The notes beneath the pieces were generated by a model, which was not told the origin of the DNA, searched no databases, and was given only the letters and a program-made list of their open reading frames with translations. A stretch of DNA of 64,000 bases from the NCBI GenBank assembly GCA_018417955.1, contig JACTVC010000008.1, positions 992,001 to 1,056,000 of the forward strand, given 5' to 3'. Positions 21,201 through 28,848 of the stretch are shown here, piece by piece; position 1 is the stretch's first letter, and every line of letters starts with the position of its first letter. This DNA is from Laccaria trichodermophora (lineage: Eukaryota > Basidiomycota > Agaricomycetes > Agaricales > Hydnangiaceae). The position numbers were made by a program, and so were the translations under genes.

Positions 21201-24200
21201 TCTGTGACTACGTACAGATGGAGCATCGCCAGATATGCTACAAGACATCGTGTAATGCTAGGAGGATGGTTTGAAGGGCGCGTGATATCCGCAGCCTCTG
21301 CTCAGAACCCCTATGTCGGATTTGAAATCCAAACGGCACCGGTGGCTCAAACTTTCATCTGGAAAAAAGCAGTAACCCCAGCGGAACTGAAGAAAGTTGG
21401 CAAGAAAGAACGCGCGAAAGTGGTAGCCATGGACGACACCTTTAACCTACTAGTGCCCTATCCCATTCGCACAGCATCAGATGGCCAAGACAGTAGGATA
21501 GTAGAGAAGACTGTCTTAAGCAACGCTAGTCCACCCCTGCGACATGTGGGAGTAGAAGTCATTAAAATCCTATGGGACCTCGATGTAACGGTTGACAACT
21601 TACCTCTAAATGCGAAACATCCCAACAAGATAGTGGCGTCCACCGAGGCACCCAAAATAACTATACGAGCAGTATCAAGAGTTCAATGTTTAGCAACCGT
21701 TAAGGATCTAATAGTGGACACTCCTGAGGACGACAACAGTCTCGAGGGCGGTCCTGATGAGTCGCGGGAACCCACGGAAGACCCGTTAAGCGGTTTTATG
21801 AACAAGATATTGAAATTCGAATCTGGCTTACCTGAGGACTCGGAGTATCGAGAGCTGTTAATCGAAGCGCTGCACAGAAAAGCCGCAGCTTCCAGGACCA
21901 ACTATTACATAGGGTACATAGAAGCGCGAGTCCATTCCCCGCCGCTCCTTAACACCCAGTCGAGTTCTGAATCAAGAATTGAAGACGGAATAGTTGAGCC
22001 ATCTGTCAGCTCAGAGGAACTTTCAGCGATTATCATCTACCAGAAGCTTAACTCGAGATTCAAGCTTAACAGACTCGGATACCCAACGCTTCGACAATTG
22101 GAAACTGCACAGGTGTCATTGGTAGTTCAAGCGCTATTGTCCTTTGATGTTTTAGCAAGATTCACCCGACGAATAATGAAAAAGAAATCTAAGGAGGAGA
22201 CTACCATATGTTATCCGTTAAGACTATGGCAGTTCAAGAAACCACCATCTAGTCCCTGGACCGAACCCACACAGCTGGAAATTGGACGACTGGACAGATG
22301 GGGGGCTACTTCAGTGGACGAATCTACTGTCCACATGGAACAGGTGGACACTTACCAAAGTAGAACATTAAGACCGACAGGACAAAAGCACAACACCGCG
22401 GAACACGAAGCCCTCACCATGACCATGAGAGAGGACCACGACGAATACACTGCCCTAGTCCGAGTGCGAGTTTACGAAGATGCCGGTCGTCTCGGAGTGG
22501 CAGTGTGGGGGGCGGCGTTGGCCGTTTACTCAGACCTTGAAATTGTACACCGAAGAGCAGTGTCTGTCGCTTGCCCAGACCAAAGGATTCAACACCGAAT
22601 CGAACAAGAGGAAATTGCCTTGATGCTAGTAACCGTTCACGATGCCCTAGTCTGGGCGCGAGCTTATGGAGATGCCAACAATCGAGTAGCAGAATGGGGA
22701 GCAGAGTTTGCCACTTGCACAGACCCTAGAACTGTACGACAGAAAGTTGTGAAACAAGACACTACTGAAAGAGTGGAGGATAGAAATTTCAGGGTAGCAC
22801 TAATTAAGGATCATGTCCGCCTCAGCCCCGAAATTGCACCCGGCACTGGGTGCTTAGCCGTGCGTAGAATGTGTCCGCGCTTGGATCATGAGCTTGTGGA
22901 GAGACATGAGCGGAAGAATCGATATACGGTCGCTGGCATGCCCTCAGGCGTCAACACGGATAGAATGGCATGGTTGGAATTTGATACACCGGCGGCTAGA
23001 GACATCAACCGAATCATTGCGCAGACTATTGGTGCCCATCAGTCTCAAGCCAATTCGGCCAGGACGCCTAAGCCTACTCCGTATGCCTTGCAATGGGAAG
23101 ATCTCATCGGGAAGAAAGCTTCAAGCATTTGTACCAGATGGGAGCTCGCAGCTGAAGTAAAGCGCGGAACCCAGATAGAAACCAGAAACATCTCATCGTT
23201 CTCCAAAACGGACTCATACCATCAGACTCACTGTCCGATAGAAGAAAAACCTCTCGAATTATCACTGGATAGAGATTGTCTAAAACAATTACTACTACCC
23301 TGCTTTGCTCAGGTTCAACATATTAAAGTGCAGCCCAACGAGAAATCTGTTATTTCTGTGAGCAATTACCACGGAGAACCGAATGAACTTCCATATAAAA
23401 TCAATGCCAGATGGAAATTACGTCCGCATATACCCGAGCTAGCCGTCGACTGTGTATTGTGCGGGACGCGTGGATCTCCAAAGGAGGGTACACATACAGG
23501 ATCCCGCCGCTTTATAGCGCGACTACAACAATTGTTATTACAGTCTTCTAGTAGGAATAAGGATGCTGAAGCCCACTCACCCGAGTCAAATCGCTATGAC
23601 CATCAGAAGATTAACTCTATCTGCCGAGTTTTAGTGAACGCACTACCACCCTTGCATGCCTTGTCACAGCCCTCCCCAATAGTGACGATAGTCATGTCAA
23701 CAGGGCTACCAGCCTCAAGTGAACAAGAAGAGTTCACTAAAGTTTTCATTGGAAAAGTCATCAATGTTTATGGGTTCCCTAAGTCGATAGTCTCAGATCA
23801 AGACGAACTTAGAGTATTGTGGAAACGAGCAATTGCTATTTGTGGCAGCCTCGTAACGCCTTCATTTACTTTCCCCCTGCAAATGGAAGGACAGACAGAA
23901 ATCTCCAAGACTACCATAAAGCGGACGCTTCGCGCTTATGTCTTCGCGGTGGAAGAAAGTCAGATGATCGAGCTCGACGTACTAGCCTACTCATGCACTG
24001 TTAGCAGCATCATAAGCGTTCCTGCTAAATATTCTCGGAACCGACTACTATCAAGGGAACGTAACCCAAGAATCTCTGAGGGCATGATAATTCCTGAAGA
24101 CAACTCTCTGCACGAGCCCCTCCTACTTGGTCAAACGTTCAAAAACTTTATCAAAGATCTGATATTCCATCGAAGCACAGTCAAGATCGTTATTACCTTG

Positions 24201-25406
24201 ACTCCTAGCAAAGAATGGAGAATGGTGATAATTTCACTTGCTGCGGGCAATCCGCGCAATAATCCTAAGTACGAACCTACCTTTAGTTGTTGGAGGAACG
24301 ATGGAGTCCCGACCTTTGTTACTGGAAGAATCCATGATGAAACTCTGCCCAGAATTCGTGACCACTTCCACTTCCTCGGATCAGTACACACAGCCTTACG
24401 AAGTGTCAGAACCTATCCCATTGAATTCGCTCCCAAGATTATCTATTCTTTACGAAGTCGCAGACAATTTCCCCTAGCCATCGATTGGACTACTGAGGAT
24501 CAAAGAGACATCCTGTTTTGGGCACCGATGAACCCCGGCGACATGGAGAGCTTCCATCGCGTCACGATACGAGAGGCTACATCCCCTAAGCGCGAGCAAC
24601 TCGCTGCTCAAAAAAGGAAAACGATGATCGACTCTGCGACAAAGACTACGACCACTTCGATTCGCTGCGCCCTGTCCTTCCATGACCAAAATTGGACTGG
24701 GTTCAGAATAGAGACTGGCATCGACTTCACGGCCTTCCCTACTGAAGATGGACAACAGATCAAGCTCCTTCCAGTAAGATTTAGTGATAAATTCCACCTG
24801 GATGAAATCCTTCTAGACGGATCTGCAAAGGGCTCTACCGATCATCAGATCCGCTCTGTGTACAATCAGGGAGAGGGTTGCCAAACACTGCCCCTCCGAT
24901 CTCTCAATGACCCCCTCAGTCATTTAGTGGATCCGAATCAATATAGACGACCATGCCTGGAAGGTACTTGTAAAGATCGAACCGAAAAGCAACACGTTCA
25001 ACCTAGTCGGATCCACAACCATGTGGAGCCTAAGTCTACCAATGTAATGGAGGAAAATCCCATTCCCCAAACCAAGGAATTGCCTCTCTCGAAGTTCCTT
25101 CATTTAACCCCAGGAGCCGATAGCTATGGTTATGACAATTTCTATCCTGGTTCAAGTGATACTGAGGGATGCACCAAGAACCACTTCGAGGAAATCAATA
25201 TCTCCGCAAAGAGCGCGATAGTTAGACCCGCTGCTCAAAACTCTGGACGAAGACCCGCCATCTCTAACTCAACCTATCATTGCTTCTGGTCTCTCGTTCT
25301 CCTTCATCACCTGGAGACATTTCACCTACGGCTATCAGGCCAAGACTTGTACTGCATCCGGGAATATCCTTCCCATTCCGGCACATCGCCATCTGTCACC
25401 AGCTAA
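15267..25406 (+). CDS. Giant single-exon ORF of the LTR element (3379 aa from this start; open from 14907 inside the LTR)
   Basis: The frame is open without a stop for 10.5 kb, from inside the 5' LTR (ATG at 14907, 3499 aa) to 25406. I chose the ATG at 15267 because it lies just after the LTR and primer site. About the first 900 residues are Ser/Thr-rich and built from degenerate repeats of the type A-R-x-(L/S)-A-A-(F/S)-E-G-N. One unit of about 180 aa is duplicated in tandem (about 15440-15965 and 15985-16440), with a third copy near 17630-18050. The middle is charged and not recognised. Near 23,690-23,940 there are remnants of a gypsy integrase core: a LPASSEQEEFTKVFI-type stretch, SIVSDQDE and GQTEIS..TLRAY. 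The first catalytic aspartate region looks lost. No RT (Y-x-D-D), zinc HHCC or clear protease is visible. Whether it is translated is unknown. Confidence 0.6.
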   Translation: MTVSRPSISQANPKPNRGEKTVDHASNDAPIPSIARSPAASEGNTSATSNNGSRPSIIQTTSKNQSLPTNTSYAQGSCTKNCQCQNFESQNFLSQTSPQQCEDEPIDDLSSQTTLESSLARDLAAFEDDSASRVIDSSSSSTTLCEEEAINDQTTQVILMPSIAWIITASEGNDSATTDVDSIPSPSTLARTSAALEDNNLATMGIDFTSSVPTIARSSAAFKGNHLAMTDNGFTPSTTLTTLKRPLPTNTSDARGSCAQNCHRQGFESRDSHSQSSFQPHENEPTIDLTSQFPQETLSARSLAAFKGDSVSQLIDSSSLSITLCENGKTDQQTAQVVPVPSIVRITTTSEGNNSATTNVDSTLSTSTLARLSAAFEDNDSARMGNSSTSLSPMLERMLAAFEGSGPTRMNFNSVLFTPSLTLIPAVSEGGHATTTDGNSISPIPSLARRTAASEGNSLSMLVYTPTVLKANSLVTMDDGSVPPTPSIARSLAAFEGITLVTLSNRSRLSEDDSTPSRPSSVRTTATFESNVRTMKADDSPFPLPMKARTLAAFEGNDLARMEASSVSFIPVLAQMPAAFVSNQASATIKGSTPSMTPAPAGRLNHDVPNSLNPTKSTLPTVMSYARHTRSRNCRSRCFKNWKFRTLTTQAIVVHEEFPPCRCPNHLRPPIKPGGRQQVIPLPYSAKLTTDPSNNITNYEIITPIRCRKKRNGVLVIEESDFKVNYPAHSRLLPSLARILAASEGNSSTMKDDGSASSILLVVLISTVSKVAERLDGSLSELPKLLIMKKPLKGLSLPIYMSGVCCSCTRNCYPQDVVGRISLALSVQTVVPRPVVTPCHRYPIIHMIPRPYEDESIVNPPSKFILESLLARNLAAFEIDSATPPNDNWSPSTALCESETAAYQAVHVTPRPMLARLHAASRGSNSFQLDYDLTLSKTLTSSDPLKDSMLSSLSNDASRAHGKHPSNHETRESDGWNAPAWAARATRNPEEFPLYLRPKGLSPPSKSDDYCPNLLPPHLLCQTTLSAEDENLGRWFRNIDDPANHESVIPAKTEEHSFSAAFLRSGGLSSPSDPILSELCLLADLGLADPPLSSAAYQGANQRLAPRKSMVKTLAALESADNSKTAIPNKVAHNPLPPSAILFVVVLLITHSKITTDEDQVLSPNRIEEESVLEGRESVSESLSFTWDLESASLLNFSHTPIFESIPMRPRLLNNMILERIYSGTITSLSANHLPALGKGAINSPAALASANNPISVIQNKMDRKPSTTSATWLAASEQSLWTLTIVDLARTITGNENDQRRFAESRFKDYETQLPSSSRAEARNEPDVVRGECERAFKAIDETLLPQIKDECDQPRRTIELVNKTPKEHLSLAKQSFTSYDFTTEDLDRCNNPVAAVNQLRRVLAGFVLNCRVTTLLMLTLHTSRIGILTPWLALRHSNLIVDSNRSVQRTGALTRKHGRNCNKETICLPKFVTMPSLSVSGNGTTRNGARRLLAKLKYFNKMQKNLSEMTIHRRSRAYKDFQISMDFTALHPCRRLNEREAESDAVRKSSNSATGLNLTRRSMSSESPSVRYALMQLPEAGMIGVTIPGICPVKMMILLNEPKTVTPINHNNKLGVPAAYRTRIPSPKTWIGYTYWLKRNQSRTTRVAVVVLMKTKTKLKTYSSNKEPERNASLINLTKIKTRAPQAGGLKAGSIREFRPERSMGADSSKLKDTSPVLGQLLKDDYVLMSWNPAYGEVVDTPRPVKLAETRTSSPAYENDQIPERVVKEIHSSSGRSRELLAAIKREQSAANSRENTIRIPSPSYTEYLRIYPVHLRERKKKDHDGRKDPEFNTIPKTFKCPLSRLTERSCEPEQVLPAIESQSMPGRKDPRETRAQRVRTKVDRLDSDSEWTKTRLDPGSFIAVIMVEYWISSTNAPHLQGSMRIKLYLLVRGTKILSCIEINPYVPAQEELTTNQGLKHCVVRNLNVPLIQGKDSVTTYRWSIARYATRHRVMLGGWFEGRVISAASAQNPYVGFEIQTAPVAQTFIWKKAVTPAELKKVGKKERAKVVAMDDTFNLLVPYPIRTASDGQDSRIVEKTVLSNASPPLRHVGVEVIKILWDLDVTVDNLPLNAKHPNKIVASTEAPKITIRAVSRVQCLATVKDLIVDTPEDDNSLEGGPDESREPTEDPLSGFMNKILKFESGLPEDSEYRELLIEALHRKAAASRTNYYIGYIEARVHSPPLLNTQSSSESRIEDGIVEPSVSSEELSAIIIYQKLNSRFKLNRLGYPTLRQLETAQVSLVVQALLSFDVLARFTRRIMKKKSKEETTICYPLRLWQFKKPPSSPWTEPTQLEIGRLDRWGATSVDESTVHMEQVDTYQSRTLRPTGQKHNTAEHEALTMTMREDHDEYTALVRVRVYEDAGRLGVAVWGAALAVYSDLEIVHRRAVSVACPDQRIQHRIEQEEIALMLVTVHDALVWARAYGDANNRVAEWGAEFATCTDPRTVRQKVVKQDTTERVEDRNFRVALIKDHVRLSPEIAPGTGCLAVRRMCPRLDHELVERHERKNRYTVAGMPSGVNTDRMAWLEFDTPAARDINRIIAQTIGAHQSQANSARTPKPTPYALQWEDLIGKKASSICTRWELAAEVKRGTQIETRNISSFSKTDSYHQTHCPIEEKPLELSLDRDCLKQLLLPCFAQVQHIKVQPNEKSVISVSNYHGEPNELPYKINARWKLRPHIPELAVDCVLCGTRGSPKEGTHTGSRRFIARLQQLLLQSSSRNKDAEAHSPESNRYDHQKINSICRVLVNALPPLHALSQPSPIVTIVMSTGLPASSEQEEFTKVFIGKVINVYGFPKSIVSDQDELRVLWKRAIAICGSLVTPSFTFPLQMEGQTEISKTTIKRTLRAYVFAVEESQMIELDVLAYSCTVSSIISVPAKYSRNRLLSRERNPRISEGMIIPEDNSLHEPLLLGQTFKNFIKDLIFHRSTVKIVITLTPSKEWRMVIISLAAGNPRNNPKYEPTFSCWRNDGVPTFVTGRIHDETLPRIRDHFHFLGSVHTALRSVRTYPIEFAPKIIYSLRSRRQFPLAIDWTTEDQRDILFWAPMNPGDMESFHRVTIREATSPKREQLAAQKRKTMIDSATKTTTTSIRCALSFHDQNWTGFRIETGIDFTAFPTEDGQQIKLLPVRFSDKFHLDEILLDGSAKGSTDHQIRSVYNQGEGCQTLPLRSLNDPLSHLVDPNQYRRPCLEGTCKDRTEKQHVQPSRIHNHVEPKSTNVMEENPIPQTKELPLSKFLHLTPGADSYGYDNFYPGSSDTEGCTKNHFEEINISAKSAIVRPAAQNSGRRPAISNSTYHCFWSLVLLHHLETFHLRLSGQDLYCIREYPSHSGTSPSVTS
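15360..18050 (+). repeat. Degenerate internal repeats in the giant ORF
   Basis: The DNA phrase AGCGCG followed by about 3-6 nt and then CTCGCTGCTT(T/C)(C/T)GAGGGTAAC recurs roughly every 70-130 nt and encodes A-R-x-x-A-A-(F/S)-E-G-N. On top of this, a unit of about 540 bp is tandemly duplicated. Shorter echoes (GCGCGA near CTCGCTGCT) occur as far as 25220. Confidence 0.7.
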
Positions 25407-25652
25407 ACAATTCAAGTCCTGTTTCAACCTCTGAGCCCCAATACTCTTGTCACCTTAGGATTACTATCCAATGCTCCGCAGCCTTATGGCACAAAAATTA
25501 ACTTCCGTGGGCGGACCCCTTTAGGAAACACGATAGTCTGGTCTTGCCTCTGGGTGTCTCCCTTTCCAGCAACCCTCGCGGAAACAACTCCTAGTGCTCA
25601 AATACCTCAACCTTCGTGCCCATGGACGATGCTCCCAGCTCACGGGGGGCTT
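25407..25652. other. 3' untranslated part of the LTR element with polypurine-like tract
   Basis: There are 246 bp between the ORF stop and the 3' LTR. A GGGGGG run at about 25644-25649, immediately before the LTR, is the best candidate for plus-strand priming. It is short and flanked by pyrimidines, so this is weak. Confidence 0.45.
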
Positions 25653-26043
25653 TGTAACGGCGAGCTAATGTACTACACAGTACTTGCTACTTCCCTTCTT
25701 ACGTGACCTGGGATCATCATAATATTTACTTGTGTTTATCTATCATTATATAACGTTGTGTACATAACAAGGAGAAGACACTTTTGCAACCACATATATA
25801 TTACATGTGGACGGAGTCACACCCTTTCTGTACGGCTAGGCAGCCATATGCCTCCCCTCCGGGATACAAGAGTCCTGCGCCGGGTGACTGCGCCCCAGTT
25901 CCTGGGTCACAGGATAAACTACGCGTGGTACCGCTTAGCAGCACCACGTTACGAACTCTTTCACGTGTACCACGAATATTCTCCGCAGCCATCTCGCACT
26001 CACGCCTTCGTCGAGAAGTCCCGACTCGCCCTACGGTTTCACA
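25653..26043 (+). repeat. 3' LTR (391 bp)
   Basis: It is the direct copy of 14776-15166 with one transition (C at 25984). It is followed by the duplication GAAAC. Confidence 0.95.
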
Positions 26044-26048
26044 GAAAC
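26044..26048 (+). repeat. Right target-site duplication (GAAAC)
   Basis: It matches 14771-14775. The next two bases, AG, form the 3' splice site of the interrupted transposase intron. Confidence 0.92.
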
Positions 26049-28006
26049 AGGCAAATGAACATGGACTATGCCTTGTGCCAGGCTCTAAAGAATACCATGA
26101 CCGGTGAAGAAAAAAGGGTTATTTTTGTCTATGACATCAACTGCCAGTATATGGTGAATTTGATGGCTCGGATAAAACGTGGTGCCAAACACCTCTGGAT
26201 CAGACCGGACTTGTTATTGGTATTCGGGATCGGCTTATTCCATGTCCATGGCCATCAAGAAATATGCTTTCCAAGATTTGCCCCAACATTCATCCCCGGG
26301 GCCGGTCAAACAGATGGAGAGATCTTGGAGACGTTGTGGGCTGTTCTCAACGAGGTCGGTCGCACCACCCGGACCATGACTTTGGCCCATAGATCCGAGG
26401 TATTGGACGCTCACATGCTAGATAACAACTGGAAAAAAATGATCAATATGGGTATCTATGTTCAACTGCTTTTACATCGCTGTTAAGCTAATAAGAGTCA
26501 AGTGAGTAGCCTTTGCAAGAAGTGGAAACAAGCAAAACTCGGGCTCTCTGAGAGCTTCCAGGCCCTTGAAGAATTAAGTGCCTCGGCAAGTAAGGAACAG
26601 ATTCAAGAATGGGAGCAACAGATCAAAACAGCAAATTTGAACCGGGCAAAGGACCTTTCCGCCATGGACATCTATTACGTCAAGGTCAAGGAAGGTAAGG
26701 ACCGTTTTCCATCACAAATGCCAGCTGTAAAATCCTTGAATCAGCCGAGACCGAAAAGGGCATTCGGCTAAAACTTATGACTAAAGAACAGGAAGGCAAG
26801 GCCAAGCCGGGGTTAACTGGATGGGTAAACAGCGGTATCAAAATTCAGGAAGCCCAGTGAGTGAAGTCAGATATTGCTAGATTCAAACATTGAACAATCC
26901 AGAGCCGAATTGGCCGCCTTTGTGAAGGCTCAAGGCAGTCGTCCAAGTGCCGATCAGAAGCTGGAGATCATGAAACGTCGAGAGAAGCTGTCGAAGCACC
27001 TTGAAGAGTTTTCCGAGGCCGGTCAAGGCCATTTTCCCAGCTTGGATATCAATGAAGCAACTATTCATGATCCACCGCTCTCGGAGGAGATCGTGGATGA
27101 CGATGACTGGAGCGATTGCGATGGAGAGGAGATTCCTGTACCCAGTATGCCTGATCGGGGGTATGGATCGGCCGAACATCAACAAATTCTCTTACCATCC
27201 TCATTCCAATCGGCCCTTCTGCCTACATCACTGGGAGAAGCCAGGTGCATAGAGATAGAATTGAGAGTGGCCCAGGCAAATAACGCTCTGAGACGTTTAC
27301 ATGAAGCCATCGGTTACAAGTCATTCCTTTATCGCAAGAGAATTCGAGCCGAGAAATCGAAAAAACGTGTAACTCGGGCTTACAATGCTGTACAAGGATC
27401 GGATCGCGATATGAAAAGTGCTCTCCGGGCATACAACCAAGCTTGATGGGCTCTCAATCAGCTCAATGCTCCTAGGGGCACTCGTGACCGATACAAGCCA
27501 ATAGGGAAAAAAGATACAAGGGCACTAACTACGGTATACGATGGCAACGCCCGGGGTCAAAGAAATATTGCTTTGCCATGGTTCTGGAATATGGCCGTGG
27601 CGGATGATTCGTTGGGTTCAACTTACATGGAACAAGGTCAGATCCAACCACTTTCATACCCTCTAGAAGAATTGAAACCAAAGCAACCCAATAGTATATC
27701 GGGTGAATTGGCTTAGAGCAAAAGCTCGGTATGACCGTTGGTTGGAAGAGCATACCTTGATCCCAAACGAAATGAACTGGACCCAGCTCTTTTTCATCAA
27801 TAAAGCCAAGGAGTGGACCGGGCTGAGGGACTTGGTGCCAGACAAGCCGGGACATGTTTCCTTTGCGGAGGGACAAATCAGTATGTGGAAACAGCTTGCC
27901 TTCCAGGCCACGAAAGAATTTATAAATGCCGGTGTCATGTGCCAGTCCATTGCATTACCTAATCTTGGTTGAATTAGATTATCATCCATCTTTATCCATC
28001 ACCACC

Positions 28007-28837
28007 ATGTCTTCTACACCAGTACTCTCAACACCAGTACCCCCTGTGCTGCAGGTTGAAATTGACTGGATGAAGGATATGATTGAAGGAAAAAAGTTTG
28101 AAGCACATTTTGGTAAACGTCTACTGTGGGAGAACCAGCAGGAGTTCCAGGAAGTGCTCGACTACTGGTCATCTCGATTTAGGGCCATTCACGTGGCTAA
28201 GCTTGCAAAGCCTATCGAGCCCGAGTTCCAAATCTCATGGAATGAGTATTATGCGGCCGAAGTGGTGAGCCACCTGGATTTTTCTGGATCTGGCCGCGAC
28301 TAACCTTGTTGCTTTGGAAAGGGCTTCATGATTGATAGTATTGGAATGGCCTTCGTTCATGGGCATGAGGTAAGCCATCCCGAACGCTTTTTTACTTGCT
28401 GACGTCGGCCCCAGTTTGAGGTCCCCGCGTTCCTTAGAAGCTGTATTCAACGTGACCCTCTTCACCCCGACATCGCAATTCGAAGAGATGCTGTTCGGCC
28501 TTCATATCAGTTTCCATGGTGGACGACTCCTAAAAGTTATCCGAAGGAGGGAATCTACTATATGCTTAGCCAGTCAGCCAAGTGGTATAAGTGGGCTGCC
28601 GATGGCGCTTTGCCACTTGTACGAACAAACCTTCAAACATCAACCCTATCACCCGAGGACGTCAGCCGGCTTAAAGCACAATTGGAGCAAGCGCGGGAAC
28701 TCATCGTGGAGAAGATTGAACATGCCGAGGCCGAGGTCGATCTCATGACGCGGCAGATTAGGGAGTGGGAAGATCTTGTATATTTGTCTTCCAAACTTGA
28801 TGCTGAGAAGCTCAGGGTATGCCAGCGGCCGGAGTGA
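28007..28837 (+). CDS. KDZ-element accessory coiled-coil protein (242 aa)
   Basis: There are three exons, 28007-28264, 28322-28369 and 28415-28837, all in phase 0 and joined by short GT..AG introns. The start (MSSTPVLSTP) lies 34 nt after the transposase stop. The N-terminal half is rich in aromatics (EIDWMKDMIEGK, LDYWSSRFRAIH, YQFPWWTTPKSYP, AKWYKWAADG), and residues about 175-235 form a charged coiled coil (LEQARELIVEKIEHAEAEVD). I do not recognise a family. Its stop is 11 nt from the stop of the convergent TET/JBP-like gene. Its position suggests it belongs to the element and could be a partner of the transposase, but that is inference. Confidence 0.78.
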
Positions 28838-28848
28838 TTCCACATACA

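Larger units (their letters stand above)
14776..26043 (+). mobile_element. Nested LTR retrotransposon (11,268 bp), very recent, with a giant single ORF
   Basis: The element begins TGTAACGGCG and ends TTTCACA (TG..CA). It has 391-bp direct LTRs and is flanked by the 5-bp duplication GAAAC (14771-14775 and 26044-26048). The LTRs differ at a single site (T at 15107, C at 25984), so insertion is recent. A likely primer-binding site starts one base after the left LTR (TGGTGGGGGCACC at 15168). The DNA is CpG-rich with many GCGCGA words, unlike the surrounding old repeats. It sits in the transposase intron in sense orientation. Parts of a Ty3/gypsy-type integrase can be recognised near 23,690-23,940. 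I cannot find reverse transcriptase motifs, so it is probably a non-autonomous gypsy derivative moved by a relative. Confidence 0.93.
13188..27972 (+). pseudogene. KDZ transposase with N-terminal CxC2 cysteine cluster; interrupted by an LTR element in an intron and one in-frame TGA
   Basis: This would be the DDE/RNase H-fold transposase of the element. Exons: 13188-13412, 13469-14143, 14190-14540, 14588-14733, 26051-26451, 26503-26694, 26745-26856, 26903-27636 and 27695-27972. The summed phase is consistent across all of them. Residues about 75-170 hold the CxC2 zinc cluster (CVCTIC, WRCLDC, CTDCCR, FHRIERW). The core follows: VVDFQKGER joined to QMNMDYALC across the interrupted intron, FVYDINCQY (first acidic residue), then FHVHGHQ, FIPGAGQTDGEILETLW and MTLAHR. 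The reading frame is complete to 27972 except for TGA at 27444-27446. The open part before that is 881 codons and the part after it is 155, so full length would be about 1037 aa, normal for KDZ proteins. The TGA could have come from CGA by C-to-T change. The next gene starts 34 nt downstream. Confidence 0.92.

Noticed and set aside
25758..26486. 242-codon frame running from the 3' LTR into transposase sequence
   Set aside because: It is a chance fusion of LTR sequence and the next KDZ exon; the exon is better explained by the intron join at 26051.
26874..27446. Separate small genes at 26.0-28.0 kb
   Set aside because: Their frames join in phase with the upstream exons and match the C-terminal half of a KDZ transposase.
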